DNA of 64,000 nt from Paenibacillus sp. V4I3 (GTDB lineage Bacteria > Bacillota > Bacilli > Paenibacillales > NBRC-103111). This document shows positions 16,901 to 26,468 of this stretch, in pieces. Made by a program: the position numbers and the translations under genes. The notes under the pieces were generated by a model, which worked only from the letters and a program-made list of their open reading frames with translations, had not been told where the DNA came from and did no database searches. The DNA lies in NCBI RefSeq assembly GCF_030817215.1, contig NZ_JAUSZA010000001.1, forward strand, positions 3,508,501 through 3,572,500, written 5' to 3'. Positions within the stretch are counted from its first letter, which is position 1. Every line of letters begins with the position of its first letter.

Positions 16901-16937
16901 TGTATCATAACTTTTGCGTGAAATGGTGATCTATAAT
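16901..16937 (+). promoter_or_regulatory. Putative AraC operator and -10 box for GH88 copy 2
   Basis: ATAACTTTT at 16907-16915 is followed after 16 bases by TATAAT at 16932-16937, 28 bases before the start codon. Motif, spacing and distance from the divergent AraC start (about 50 bases) match the site at 6769-6799. A partial relative, ATCATAACTTTA, lies at 14045-14055 before GH127. Confidence 0.5.
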
Positions 16938-16964
16938 GGATAAAAACAGATGGAGGTATTCATA

Positions 16965-18086
16965 ATGAGTACAACATATTGGCAAGACATCATGGCAAGG
17001 CTCGATAGAAAAGTTACACGCACGATGGATCAAATGGGTACGAAATGTCCGCATTTCGCAGGGGAAGACGGCAAGTTTGACGACATCGGCTCCGATTGGT
17101 GGACGACTGGCTTCTGGCCGGGCATACTGTGGATCATGAATGACATGACAGGCAAGGATTACTATAAAGAGGCTGCCTGGCACTGGGATTGCCTTCTGGA
17201 AGAGTGGTTCGTGAAACCGACGGAGGAGCTGCATCATGACGTAGGATTTCAATTTCTGCCAACAGCTGTTATCAAAAATACGTTAACAGGGGATGAGGAT
17301 GGATTCCGTCGAGGGATTGAGGCAGCGAATTTTCTAGCAGCACGTTATAATCCTGTTGGGCGATTTATCCGAGCCTGGAATAATGGACCTGATGGTAAAC
17401 CAGTACCCGGCTGGGTCATTATCGATTGCATGCTGAACATCTCACTTCTGTTCTGGGCTAGTAAGGTGACTGGTGATCCTAGGTATAAACATATGGCGAT
17501 TCGTCATGCCGAGACGACGATGGCATATGGCATCCGAGAGGATGGATCGACGAAGCACATCCTTTCATTCGACGCAGAGACTGGTGCTTATATCGAAAAC
17601 TTTGGCGGCCAAGGCTTGTCTCCGGAATCATCATGGAGCCGTGGTACGGCCTGGGGATTATACGGTTTTGTGAATACGTATCGTCACACGGGGGATGATC
17701 GGTTTCTTCATACAGCGAAGAGGATCGCACATTACTTCATTGCAGCGCTGCCTGAGGATCATGTCCCGTATTGGGATTTCCGCTTAGAATCGGAAGAGGG
17801 GATGTCGAGGGATACCTCAGCAGCGGCGATTGCCGCTTCAGGCTTACTTGATCTTGCAGATTTCGTACCGGCAGGAGAAAAGAGGTTGTACGCCGGTGCA
17901 GCAGAGCGGATCCTGCGTTCGCTGACTGAGAACTATGCGACTTGGGATCAGCCGGAGCACGAAGCCATTTTGCTCCATGCCACCGGCAGCGGAACTTCGT
18001 TTATTGATGTATCACTTATTTATGGCGATTATTACTACGTGGAAGCGATATCCAAGCTTAATGGATGGAAGCACCGCATTTTTTGA
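16965..18086 (+). CDS. Glycoside hydrolase family 88, unsaturated uronyl hydrolase (copy 2)
   Basis: 373 residues of the same (alpha/alpha)6-barrel family as copy 1 but clearly diverged. Motifs are FWPGILWIMNDMTG, HHDVGFQF (Asp92), GWVIIDCMLNISLLFWA (Asp154) and SWSRGTAWGLYGF. It should release unsaturated glucuronic or galacturonic acid from lyase products in the cytoplasm. Two diverged copies in one locus suggest two different linkages or uronic acids in the substrate. The ATG at 16965 follows ATGGAGG at 8-9 bases, so the earlier ATG at 16950 is part of the ribosome binding site. It is followed after 32 bases by the esterase-like gene. Confidence 0.9.
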   Translation: MSTTYWQDIMARLDRKVTRTMDQMGTKCPHFAGEDGKFDDIGSDWWTTGFWPGILWIMNDMTGKDYYKEAAWHWDCLLEEWFVKPTEELHHDVGFQFLPTAVIKNTLTGDEDGFRRGIEAANFLAARYNPVGRFIRAWNNGPDGKPVPGWVIIDCMLNISLLFWASKVTGDPRYKHMAIRHAETTMAYGIREDGSTKHILSFDAETGAYIENFGGQGLSPESSWSRGTAWGLYGFVNTYRHTGDDRFLHTAKRIAHYFIAALPEDHVPYWDFRLESEEGMSRDTSAAAIAASGLLDLADFVPAGEKRLYAGAAERILRSLTENYATWDQPEHEAILLHATGSGTSFIDVSLIYGDYYYVEAISKLNGWKHRIF

Positions 18087-18118
18087 TTATAATAATCAAT
18101 TGGAAGAGAGGAAGCAAC

Positions 18119-19144
18119 ATGAACTGGACAACGGATGAATTTCTGAAGCGATTGTACGAGGAAACGAAGAATGAGCGACTTAAGCAGCGCTCAGGAAAGA
18201 AAGATATCGGAGTAGATCGGCAGGAGCTGAGCAACCGATTAAAGCAAGCGCTGGGAAGCTTTCCCGGAACGGTAACACCACTTCAGCCAATTGTGCTGGA
18301 GACGAAAGATTACGGCGATTATTATCTTGAGCACATTCAATATACAACTATGGAATCCGTAGACGTCCCTGTCATGGTGTTGGTACCGAAAGATGGAAAT
18401 AGCTCATGGCCTGCTGTGCTGGCTTGCCATGGACATGGCAATGGTCAACGAGACGCTGTTGGTCTGGCTCCGAACGGCAGCGTGTTGGACGAACCCGGAA
18501 TCCATAATCGTTTTGCTGTCGAACTGGTGAAGAGGGGGCTGCTTGTGGTCATCCCGGAAATCATGGGTTTCGGAGTGCGTCGGATGGCGGAAGAGATCCA
18601 AGCGAATCCAAACTACAGTTCCTGCGGCACGCTGTCATCCCAATTGTTGATGTTCGGTAGAACATTGGCGGGCATGCGGGTTTACGAAGCGATCCGGGCG
18701 CTGGATTACATACAATCCCGAGATGATGTCATAGCTAACCGCATCGGGATTTTCGGCTTTTCCGGAGGAGGTCTGATCAGCGCATTTACGGCAGGACTAG
18801 ATGACCGTATTAAAGCCACCGTGCTTGCCGGGTGGACGAATACGTTTCAGGGAAGCATTCTTGCCATGCATCACTGCATCGACAATTACTTACCCGGTAT
18901 CCTGACCGATGCCGAACAACCGGAGCTCATCGGTTTAATAGCCCCTCGTAATTTGTTTGTAGAATCAGGCGAGAACGATCCAATCTTTCCAGTAAAGAAT
19001 GTTCGCGAGGCTATTACGGAGCTTAAGGAGATTTATATGGGCATGAATGCTCTGGATTGTTTTCAATCGGATCTTTTTCCGGGTAGTCACGAAATATCGG
19101 GACGTAAGTCCTTTGATTGGCTTGCGGAGTGCCTGCGATCATAA
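18119..19144 (+). CDS. Alpha/beta-hydrolase, esterase-like
   Basis: 341 residues related to the acetyl xylan esterase / dienelactone hydrolase group. The nucleophile lies in RIGIFGFSGGG, an acid in VESGENDPIFP and the histidine in PGSHEIS. Around it are LACHGHGNGQRDAVG and the helical insert that begins GVRRMAEEI. Cytoplasmic, no signal peptide. It sits between GH88 and the heparinase-like gene in a tight run (32- and 41-base gaps), so de-esterification of an imported oligosaccharide is a reasonable inference. The ATG at 18119 has GAGAGGAAG upstream; the longer frame from 18065 overlaps GH88 and is rejected. Confidence 0.75.
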   Translation: MNWTTDEFLKRLYEETKNERLKQRSGKKDIGVDRQELSNRLKQALGSFPGTVTPLQPIVLETKDYGDYYLEHIQYTTMESVDVPVMVLVPKDGNSSWPAVLACHGHGNGQRDAVGLAPNGSVLDEPGIHNRFAVELVKRGLLVVIPEIMGFGVRRMAEEIQANPNYSSCGTLSSQLLMFGRTLAGMRVYEAIRALDYIQSRDDVIANRIGIFGFSGGGLISAFTAGLDDRIKATVLAGWTNTFQGSILAMHHCIDNYLPGILTDAEQPELIGLIAPRNLFVESGENDPIFPVKNVREAITELKEIYMGMNALDCFQSDLFPGSHEISGRKSFDWLAECLRS

Positions 19145-19185
19145 GGAAATTCGTTCGGCAATTATAACAATATGGAGGTGAGTTC

Positions 19186-22100
19186 GTGTTAAATCTTATT
19201 CATCTATTGGAAGAATGGCATGTCGTAGGACAACAAAGCGATCATGGTTATGATTTAAGAGAGACTGTAAATATTGAATACCCAACACCCCCTAATGCTG
19301 TAGGCTGGTATCCCATCGGATTTGAAAGAGGCAATGACTCTTCGCTTGAAGCAATGGGCTGGCATGGATTGAAGCTTCATTTGAACGCGCATGCTGAGGA
19401 AATTGAAATAACGGTCAAAGCTAGTTTTATCGATAATAGGAGTGTTATCGCGAGAATTCTACTCGCTGGGTCTGGGAAGCATGATGTAAAGCTGAAGCTG
19501 TCCGATTTTGAAATAGAAATGAGTAAAGGGGATATATGGAGATTTCTGAAAAGCTTTGAACTGCAAGGGAATGCTGAATTAATTTCGGTAAGCCTTCATC
19601 GAGGGGATCAGATATTTGTTGAAACGAATGTGTTGGGTAAATCCGGTAATGTAGGTGAAGAAGTCGTATATACGATGAGTGTATATAATTGTTCGGAAAC
19701 CAAACAAAATGTTCTCATCAAACAAGTATTTGAAGGCTGGGAATCTTTATTTCCTATTGTTACGCCATCCCAATTTGTATTAGAGCCGAATGCCAGACAG
19801 GACATAACAGCGATTGTAAAAGTACATGATTATATGGTAGCGGGCGGGCATGAAAATACGATCCTTAACTTTATAGCAAATGGTGAAAGCGTCCATAAAG
19901 TCGAGTTCAAAACATTAAGAAGATTACCGCATCCTTATATTTATCATAATAAGCAGCAGTGGAAAGAAACCAAGGAGAAGATTGATAAGTATCCGAAATT
20001 CAAACCGGAGTATGATAAGTTAATAGCAACCGCGAATGCTTGGGAAGTCAAACCTCCCGTAGAAGAACGAGATTACTGCTATAACACAAGTGAAGAACAT
20101 AATATCATGTCAGCTGCGTATGCTTATGCGCTTACCGAAGACATCAAATATGCTGAGAAAGTGGCTAAATTCCTACGCTATTTCATAGATGAGGAAATAG
20201 GGTATCCGAGAAAGAAAAAAGGCTGCAGCCAGAGCTATGTACAGGAAGGACATTTCTTCCAGCACCTAGCGATCCCCTACGATATTATTCATCAAGCAGG
20301 TGTTTTGACGCCTGAAGAACACCAAGGGGTAGAAAAAACGTTCCGTATCTATATGGATATCTTAGATACACATCTACATCAAGGGCATATTTCTAATTGG
20401 TTATTATCAGAAATAACAGGCGCTTTTTATTGTGCGCTGGCTACCCAAGATATCGAGCGAGCCTTACGTTTTGCATTCGGCATGGGGGGCTCCATTCATC
20501 ACTTGAAATATGGTTTGTTTAATGACGGCTGGTGGCATGAATGTTCCGTGGGGTATAACACATGGGTATCCTCGATGTATATCCATACCGCACATGCCTT
20601 GCTTCCCTTCGGAATTAACATTTTGCATACGCATTTCCCGATCCCCTTTAATGATGAAGTGAATAGTACCTATAACGGTGAAGATGCAAAAGTAAGATTC
20701 GGTATGTATAACAAAAAGTGGGGGGGCAATAGAAAAAACTATATCTGTATTAAAGACATGTTCGATGCGACGATCCCATTTTTGGATTACAGGGGGGTTA
20801 TGTTTGGTATTAGTGACTCCGATGAAAAGAAATTAGAGGGTGTGCACTTTGGCTCGACTTTCGACTTGGCTTATAGCTATTATAAGGACCCGGAATACAT
20901 CCCTGTTATCCATCAAAATGTTAATGTGGACCCGATATTTGGACATGCAGAATTGCCGGAACATCGTTCTTCATACGTTAAAAACAATGCTTATGCGGAT
21001 AATGTTGGCATAGCGATGTTAAGAAGTCAGACTGAAAATAGAGAGCAGAAGGACCAAATCCAAGCGGTTATTCGATATGGCTCACATGGATATGCTCATG
21101 GACATTTTGATCGTACGGAAGTCTTATCTATTATGCGTTATGGGCGCAGCTTTTATAACCCTGAGCATGTATGGTGGGGTTATCCGCATTTTATGTACAA
21201 ATTCTATGTCCAAAACTCGATGACCAAAAATATGGTCGTAGTCGATGGAAAAATGCAGGTGCCCAGTGATTCCAAAAGATTGTTATTTTATAGCGGAAAG
21301 GCGATTCAGGCAGTTGCGATAGAGACAAATTCGAGGTGGTCCTATCCTCCTTATGGCGGAATGGTTTACAATGAGACCAAAACATTAGAAGAAAGAAGCA
21401 AGATGAATGCGAGCTCATTGCCAGAAGTGAAAGATGCCCCTCCATATGGAGAATTGTCAGAGTTCACAGAACCAATCACGCAAAAAAGAGTGATGGGGGT
21501 AACCGACGATTATCTTGTTTTATTTGATTACCTTAAAGGCGAAACAGAGCATCAATATGATAGTTTGTTCCAAATAAAAGGATTCAAAGGAATAATGGCT
21601 GATACCTTGAGTGAACGGAAGCATACTAGTCAATTTACCGAAAACCCTTTGTCCGATACGCAATTTATAACGGATTGTCATTGGTATGAAGTGGGCGGCA
21701 CAAGTGTTGCAAGCTTTGAAACCATCTTTGGTGAAGGCGAAGATATGCGTGGTACGAGAACAGCCCATAATACACCAGGTTTATTGAAAATGGATGTACA
21801 CACCGCTTGGCCTAAACAATCGACTCAAATCGTAGGCATAACTGCGGAGGATCACGGATATACGATACCGTTAGAGTACCAAGTAGAAGTAGATGGTGAA
21901 GTGAAGGCAGAAGGCGAGTTTGGCGCATGGCTCCTAAGCGAGAGGAAGTGTGATATAGATCTTCAAGGGGCTAGAACATTAACTTTAAGAGTCAAAAATA
22001 ATCCTACCTACAACGAACAAAAATATCCGCAAAAAACAAAACAAGGGCTTTTCTGGGGTGAAGCTTATGTGGTCACAGCAGATGGCAGACAGAAAAATCT

Positions 22101-22587
22101 TTGCGATTTAGACGTGGTCTACGAAAATATTGATCGTGGCTTCGGTATAGGTAAGGATTACGAGGGGGGACGGGTTACAATCGTAGGAAATGAATATCCG
22201 ACGTCCATACCTACAAGCCCAATTGACCATGACATGGTTGGCACCCTAACCCTTGATTTATCAGGAATGAATGCTTTGCGTTTTGTAGGATTGATTGGAG
22301 CCGATGCCTTCCCAGGTGATGAAGCCCAAAGACGCAAAACGTATGCTGTAAGAACTAAAACTAAGGGTAAAATTGGCCGCTATATCACCATCGTTGAACC
22401 TTTCGAGACGGAAAGCATGATCTTATCCGTGAATGCTGCCGATGAAAATACGGTCGAAGTGATTCTTAAAGACGGCAGAACACAAATCATCACTGTCCAT
22501 CATATTGAACATGACGAAATAACAGTCAATATCATGGAATACAAGAATGGTATTCTCATTCGCAATGAATTAGCGTGTGGTAGGTAA
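19186..22587 (+). CDS. Heparinase II/III-type protein, probable cytoplasmic polysaccharide lyase
   Basis: 1133 residues. Residues 1-120 form a beta-rich region that could bind sugar, followed to about 235 by an Ig-like stretch (GEEVVYTMSVYN). From about 255 an (alpha/alpha) toroid begins: HISNWLLSEITGAFY, FNDGWWHECSVGYNTW. Near residue 640 RYGSHGYAHGHFDRTEVLS opens the heparinase II/III beta-sandwich and carries the His-rich metal/catalytic region. About 250 C-terminal residues show no domain I recognise. Such lyases cleave uronic-acid linkages by beta-elimination, giving the unsaturated ends that GH88 removes. Most relatives are secreted, but there is no signal peptide here. GTG start preceded by GGAGGTG. 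The polymer is unknown. Confidence 0.75.
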   Translation: MLNLIHLLEEWHVVGQQSDHGYDLRETVNIEYPTPPNAVGWYPIGFERGNDSSLEAMGWHGLKLHLNAHAEEIEITVKASFIDNRSVIARILLAGSGKHDVKLKLSDFEIEMSKGDIWRFLKSFELQGNAELISVSLHRGDQIFVETNVLGKSGNVGEEVVYTMSVYNCSETKQNVLIKQVFEGWESLFPIVTPSQFVLEPNARQDITAIVKVHDYMVAGGHENTILNFIANGESVHKVEFKTLRRLPHPYIYHNKQQWKETKEKIDKYPKFKPEYDKLIATANAWEVKPPVEERDYCYNTSEEHNIMSAAYAYALTEDIKYAEKVAKFLRYFIDEEIGYPRKKKGCSQSYVQEGHFFQHLAIPYDIIHQAGVLTPEEHQGVEKTFRIYMDILDTHLHQGHISNWLLSEITGAFYCALATQDIERALRFAFGMGGSIHHLKYGLFNDGWWHECSVGYNTWVSSMYIHTAHALLPFGINILHTHFPIPFNDEVNSTYNGEDAKVRFGMYNKKWGGNRKNYICIKDMFDATIPFLDYRGVMFGISDSDEKKLEGVHFGSTFDLAYSYYKDPEYIPVIHQNVNVDPIFGHAELPEHRSSYVKNNAYADNVGIAMLRSQTENREQKDQIQAVIRYGSHGYAHGHFDRTEVLSIMRYGRSFYNPEHVWWGYPHFMYKFYVQNSMTKNMVVVDGKMQVPSDSKRLLFYSGKAIQAVAIETNSRWSYPPYGGMVYNETKTLEERSKMNASSLPEVKDAPPYGELSEFTEPITQKRVMGVTDDYLVLFDYLKGETEHQYDSLFQIKGFKGIMADTLSERKHTSQFTENPLSDTQFITDCHWYEVGGTSVASFETIFGEGEDMRGTRTAHNTPGLLKMDVHTAWPKQSTQIVGITAEDHGYTIPLEYQVEVDGEVKAEGEFGAWLLSERKCDIDLQGARTLTLRVKNNPTYNEQKYPQKTKQGLFWGEAYVVTADGRQKNLCDLDVVYENIDRGFGIGKDYEGGRVTIVGNEYPTSIPTSPIDHDMVGTLTLDLSGMNALRFVGLIGADAFPGDEAQRRKTYAVRTKTKGKIGRYITIVEPFETESMILSVNAADENTVEVILKDGRTQIITVHHIEHDEITVNIMEYKNGILIRNELACGR

Positions 22588-22604
22588 TAAATATGCAACT
22601 CGTT

Positions 22605-22914
22605 GCAGCCTGAGAAGGCAGAAAATGCTGTCTCACTGGCTCGAGTGGAGCGAAAGTGTCCTGAGACGTCGGAAAAAGACCTCTCAGTTGCTAAGAGCAG
22701 GCAAGTTAACGTGTTTGCAGCCTGAGAAGGCAGAAAAGGCTGTCTCGCAGATTCGGAATGGAGCGAAAGTGTCCTGAGACGTCGGAAAAAGACTTCTCAT
22801 CTGCTGAGAGAAGGCAAGTTAACGTGTTTGGAGCCTGAGAAGGCAGAAAAGGCTGTCTCACTGGCTCGAGTGGAGCGAAAGTGTCCTGAGACGTCGGAAA
22901 AAGACCTCTCAGCT
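22605..22914. repeat. 112-113-bp tandem repeat, nearly three copies
   Basis: Units begin at 22605, 22717 and 22830; the last is shortened. Each contains TGAGAAGGCAG...CTGTCTCA and CTGAGACGTC...GACCTCTCAG, two hairpins that use the same TGAGA/TCTCA stem sequence and could therefore pair alternatively. Open frames through the units give a repeating peptide without recognisable function. The repeats lie between the heparinase and beta-helix genes. Bases 22915-23111 hold nothing else that I can identify apart from the ribosome binding site. Confidence 0.85.
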
Positions 22915-23111
22915 TTCGTGCCAGCGCGCTCTCTGCCGAATAGGGTCGGAAATCAGATTAAACAGGCATTAAATGTCTATAAAAACCGTACATGTATCTT
23001 AAAATACCACACTCCAAATCGGAATTTAGTTCATTATAATAGTAGTACCGCAACCCTGCCAAAATCCGATGGAAGCGGGAGTTATAGATATGTGATACTC
23101 TGGAGGAAATA

Positions 23112-24554
23112 ATGACTAACAGATTAATCGTCTATGAGGCACCAAAAGGTGCTATTGGAAGGAATGACTTTTCTGTAAGTGTTCGAACACCTGGACAAGA
23201 GTGGCAGCAACTGTTCGTTTATGAAGTAAAAGTTGATATGCATAACGTTCGTTCAGCATCGATGGTTTATTTCGACATGGAAGGAACGGTTGAGGTTCAG
23301 GTGACAGTGCTAAACCAAGAAGTCGACCAAGCGGTCATACGTCCGCTATCATCCCAGATACCTTTTTCGAGCGACGAAAATAGGGTTGCTTTTTCACTGG
23401 ATCGACCAAGTAAGCTGTCTATCGAAATCAATGGTGATCGTTTTAGTAACCTTCATCTTTTTGCCAATCCAATAGAAGAGAATGTTCCACAACAGGACGA
23501 TCCGAAAGTACTTGTGCTAAAGCCTGCCATACATCGTACCGAGGATATCTATCGCTTGGCCGCAACACCTGTTATGCCAGGAGGCAAGACGCCCGAAGTC
23601 ATTTACTTTGCTCCAGGTATGCATTATTTGGAGGAAACCATCCTGCGCATACCGTCAAACACGACCGTTTATATAGCTGGAGGTGCAATCGTAGTAGGAT
23701 CGCTCGTTTGCGAGCATGTGGAGAATGTCCAAATTCGGGGCAGAGGGTTCCTCTATTTGTCTGACTTTCATCGCTTCTCTGCATTTCGAGGTATTCGAAT
23801 CCTATTTTCCACGCATATATCTATCGAAGGCATCATGACCTTGGATCCACCGCATTATAGTATTTATATCGGGAAGTCGGAACATATCTGTATTCGTAAC
23901 TTCAAGTCGTTTAGCACACGCGGTTGGTCGGACGGCATCGATATGATGGATAGCTCGAACATCGAGATTGATGATGTCTTTTTACGCACATCCGATGATT
24001 GCATAGCCTTTTATGGTACACGCTGGGACTATCATGGTGATGCGAGAAATCTAACAGTGCGCAATTCGATATTTTGGGCGGATGTCGCTCATGCGTTGAT
24101 GATCGGAACCCACGGTGACCATCACCAGGATGGGGATACGATTGAGAATGTGCTGTTCGAAAATATCGATATTCTTGAGCACCATGAGCCACAAGTTAAT
24201 TATTGGGGAGCGATGGCGATTAACGCAGGAGATAAGAATACGGTCCGAAATGTAACCTATGATAACATTCGGGTGGAGGAATTTGAATTAGGTCAATTGT
24301 TTGACCTGCGTGTCGTTTGGAACAAGGACTACAATCCTGTTGCAGGCAACCGAATTGAAAACATTACGTTCCGGAACGTCTCGTATAATGGAAAGAATGC
24401 GAACTCGAATCGCATTTATGGCTATGATAAAGAACGGGCTGTGGAAGGTGTCCAATTCATCAATCTGCGCATAAATGGCCAGTTGATAATGAGCCCTGAG
24501 CAGGGGAACATTGAGCTTAATGAGCATGCAAAGGGCGTATCTTTTTGCGAGTAA
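23112..24554 (+). CDS. GH28-like right-handed beta-helix glycosidase
   Basis: 480 residues. An N-terminal beta-rich domain (about 1-140) is followed by a parallel beta-helix with repeated short strands, including WSDGIDMMDSSNIEIDDVFL and RTSDDCIAFYG. The paired acidic residues in SDGID and SDDCIAF occupy the place of the catalytic aspartates of GH28 polygalacturonases and related GH49-type enzymes. HALMIGTHGDHHQDG follows as a candidate active-site loop. GH28 enzymes cleave galacturonic acid, rhamnogalacturonan or xylogalacturonan linkages. There is no signal peptide. CTGGAGGAAATA precedes the ATG. The exact family and substrate remain uncertain. Confidence 0.7.
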   Translation: MTNRLIVYEAPKGAIGRNDFSVSVRTPGQEWQQLFVYEVKVDMHNVRSASMVYFDMEGTVEVQVTVLNQEVDQAVIRPLSSQIPFSSDENRVAFSLDRPSKLSIEINGDRFSNLHLFANPIEENVPQQDDPKVLVLKPAIHRTEDIYRLAATPVMPGGKTPEVIYFAPGMHYLEETILRIPSNTTVYIAGGAIVVGSLVCEHVENVQIRGRGFLYLSDFHRFSAFRGIRILFSTHISIEGIMTLDPPHYSIYIGKSEHICIRNFKSFSTRGWSDGIDMMDSSNIEIDDVFLRTSDDCIAFYGTRWDYHGDARNLTVRNSIFWADVAHALMIGTHGDHHQDGDTIENVLFENIDILEHHEPQVNYWGAMAINAGDKNTVRNVTYDNIRVEEFELGQLFDLRVVWNKDYNPVAGNRIENITFRNVSYNGKNANSNRIYGYDKERAVEGVQFINLRINGQLIMSPEQGNIELNEHAKGVSFCE

Positions 24555-24674
24555 TAATAGTAGTATTTGCAATAATAATCCTTGTATCCTAGAGATGCGG
24601 GGATTTTTTGTCGCAATATGCGAATTTTGTTATGATAGGGATACAAGTCCAGTGTTAAGGAATGAGGCGATCAT

Positions 24675-26468
24675 TTGAATTCTTTTTCCAAATTACGATT
24701 TAGTAAGAGCATCTTCGCCAAGTTTACATTTTCCTTTATTATCGTAGGGTTAATTCCTTTGCTCGCGCTCAGCTATATTTCATTGAATACATTTAGCAAC
24801 TATTTGGAAAGATATGCAGTTACCAACTTTGAACAAATGCTGCTGTTCGCAAGTAAAAATGTTGATGACATGTATAACCGATATAATAATGAATCCAAGC
24901 TAATGTATTCTTATGGTACGAACAAAGGGCAAGTACTTGGAGAGACTATTGCAGCACAAACCCTTGAGGGTGACTATCGCTTGACTCGGACAGTGGATGA
25001 TTTTCTGCAAACGGTGCTGTATACGGACCGGCATTTGCAAAGTGTATTCTTCGTATTCCCGAATGGCGCTTATCAAACGGTGACCAAACAGAATAGAACT
25101 TTCGATTTTCGTTATCAATTCCCTGATCGAGAGTGGGGGGAAGTGCTCCAACAGAATCGTAATCTGCTGTCTTATTTCCCCACTCATCTTGATAATTACT
25201 ATCTCGGTTCCAATCAACAAGTACTTACCTTTGGCCGAAACCTAGTGAATGTGGTAAATGCTCCAGGTGTTGAGGGGGAAATTGTAGGTTCCTTATATAT
25301 GGATGTAAGCATGGGGGCATTCGATGAAATTTTCCAACAAATGATGTTGAATTCTAAAGATGTGGTCTATGTACTGGATCAAAACAACAGAATCCTATAT
25401 AGCAGTGATCGAGCATCTATAGGTCAAACCTATGTGCAGAACGATTCTAACGAATATTTTCGGATGCAGAAAGATAATTCCAATGTTGCTTGGAAAATTG
25501 TTGGCGAGCTATATAAAGATGAGCTGGTTGTGAGAACCAGGAAAATTATTAATACGATCACGATTGTCGTCGGTCTTTGTATCGTATCGCTCATCTTGGT
25601 AGCCATCTGGTTCTCCAGAAGATTTTCTAAGCCGATTCGCAGTATTACTAGTGAAATGGCTAAGGTAGAATCAGGAAATTTCAATACCCAAGTAACCGTG
25701 CAAACTGCGGATGAACTCGGGTTGTTGTCTCGAGGTTTCAACAAAATGGTTGTGCGCTTGCAATCTTACATCGATGAGGTCTATGTTGCTCAGATCAAAC
25801 AAAAGCATGCGGAGCTTAATGCTTTAAAGAATCAAATTAGGCCCCATTACTTGTATAATACCCTTGAGGTTATTCGAATGAGTGCGGTAGCTAACGATGA
25901 CAATGAAGTAGGAGATATGATTTTGTCGTTATCGCATCAATTGAAGTATGTGCTTGATTATGGCCAAGAAACAGTTGCCTTGCAAGAGGAGAAAACAAAC
26001 ATCGAACAATATTTCCGGCTAATGGAGCTCCGTTATGGCGAGCATAAGCTATCTATGGATTTTCGTTTTGAAGGGGATGTGCTAAGTTGTTCTTTGCCTA
26101 AGCTTTCGATCCAACCGATCGTTGAGAATGCGATATATCATGGCATTATGCCGAAGTCGGGTAAAGGGACAATTCGAATCATAGCGGAGAAGCTTGCGGA
26201 TAATCTTCTTTGTTTGACGGTCGATGACGACGGTGTCGGCATGACGGAGGAAACGCTTCATCAGGTTCGTCAAAAGCTGGAAAGCAGCTATTCTCTCGAC
26301 TCAGGCGGAAGCAGCATTGGATTAAAGAATGTCCACGATCGTATTGTAACGCTCTACGGACCAGACTACGGTTTAGAAATCAATAGCACTAAACATATCG
26401 GAACCTCCGTAAGGATGGTCATTCCATTGGGAGAGGTGAATGCAAGTGCTGAACGCCATAATAGCTGA
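24675..26468 (+). CDS. YesM-type sensor histidine kinase
   Basis: 597 residues. One membrane segment at about 13-35 and another at about 292-315 bracket an extracellular sensor domain, followed by a HAMP linker (SKPIRSITSEMAKVESGNF). The phospho-acceptor box is NQIRPHYLYNTLEVIR, the N-box is QPIVENAIYHGI and the G-box DDGVGM. This is the Lyt/YesM histidine kinase class used for carbohydrate sensing in Bacillus and Paenibacillus. The start is a TTG at 24675 with GAGGCGATCA upstream. Its last bases overlap the response-regulator gene, so the two are translationally coupled. Likely signal: an external sugar of this locus, possibly through the adjacent solute-binding protein. Confidence 0.9.
   Translation: MNSFSKLRFSKSIFAKFTFSFIIVGLIPLLALSYISLNTFSNYLERYAVTNFEQMLLFASKNVDDMYNRYNNESKLMYSYGTNKGQVLGETIAAQTLEGDYRLTRTVDDFLQTVLYTDRHLQSVFFVFPNGAYQTVTKQNRTFDFRYQFPDREWGEVLQQNRNLLSYFPTHLDNYYLGSNQQVLTFGRNLVNVVNAPGVEGEIVGSLYMDVSMGAFDEIFQQMMLNSKDVVYVLDQNNRILYSSDRASIGQTYVQNDSNEYFRMQKDNSNVAWKIVGELYKDELVVRTRKIINTITIVVGLCIVSLILVAIWFSRRFSKPIRSITSEMAKVESGNFNTQVTVQTADELGLLSRGFNKMVVRLQSYIDEVYVAQIKQKHAELNALKNQIRPHYLYNTLEVIRMSAVANDDNEVGDMILSLSHQLKYVLDYGQETVALQEEKTNIEQYFRLMELRYGEHKLSMDFRFEGDVLSCSLPKLSIQPIVENAIYHGIMPKSGKGTIRIIAEKLADNLLCLTVDDDGVGMTEETLHQVRQKLESSYSLDSGGSSIGLKNVHDRIVTLYGPDYGLEINSTKHIGTSVRMVIPLGEVNASAERHNS

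Noticed and set aside
22605..22914. CRISPR array
   Set aside because: Units are 112-113 bp with full-length similarity and no distinct spacers; no cas gene is present.
22577..23112. Two open frames through the triple repeat, encoding a periodic peptide
   Set aside because: The periodicity follows from the DNA repeat, the frames differ between copies, and starts lack ribosome binding sites.
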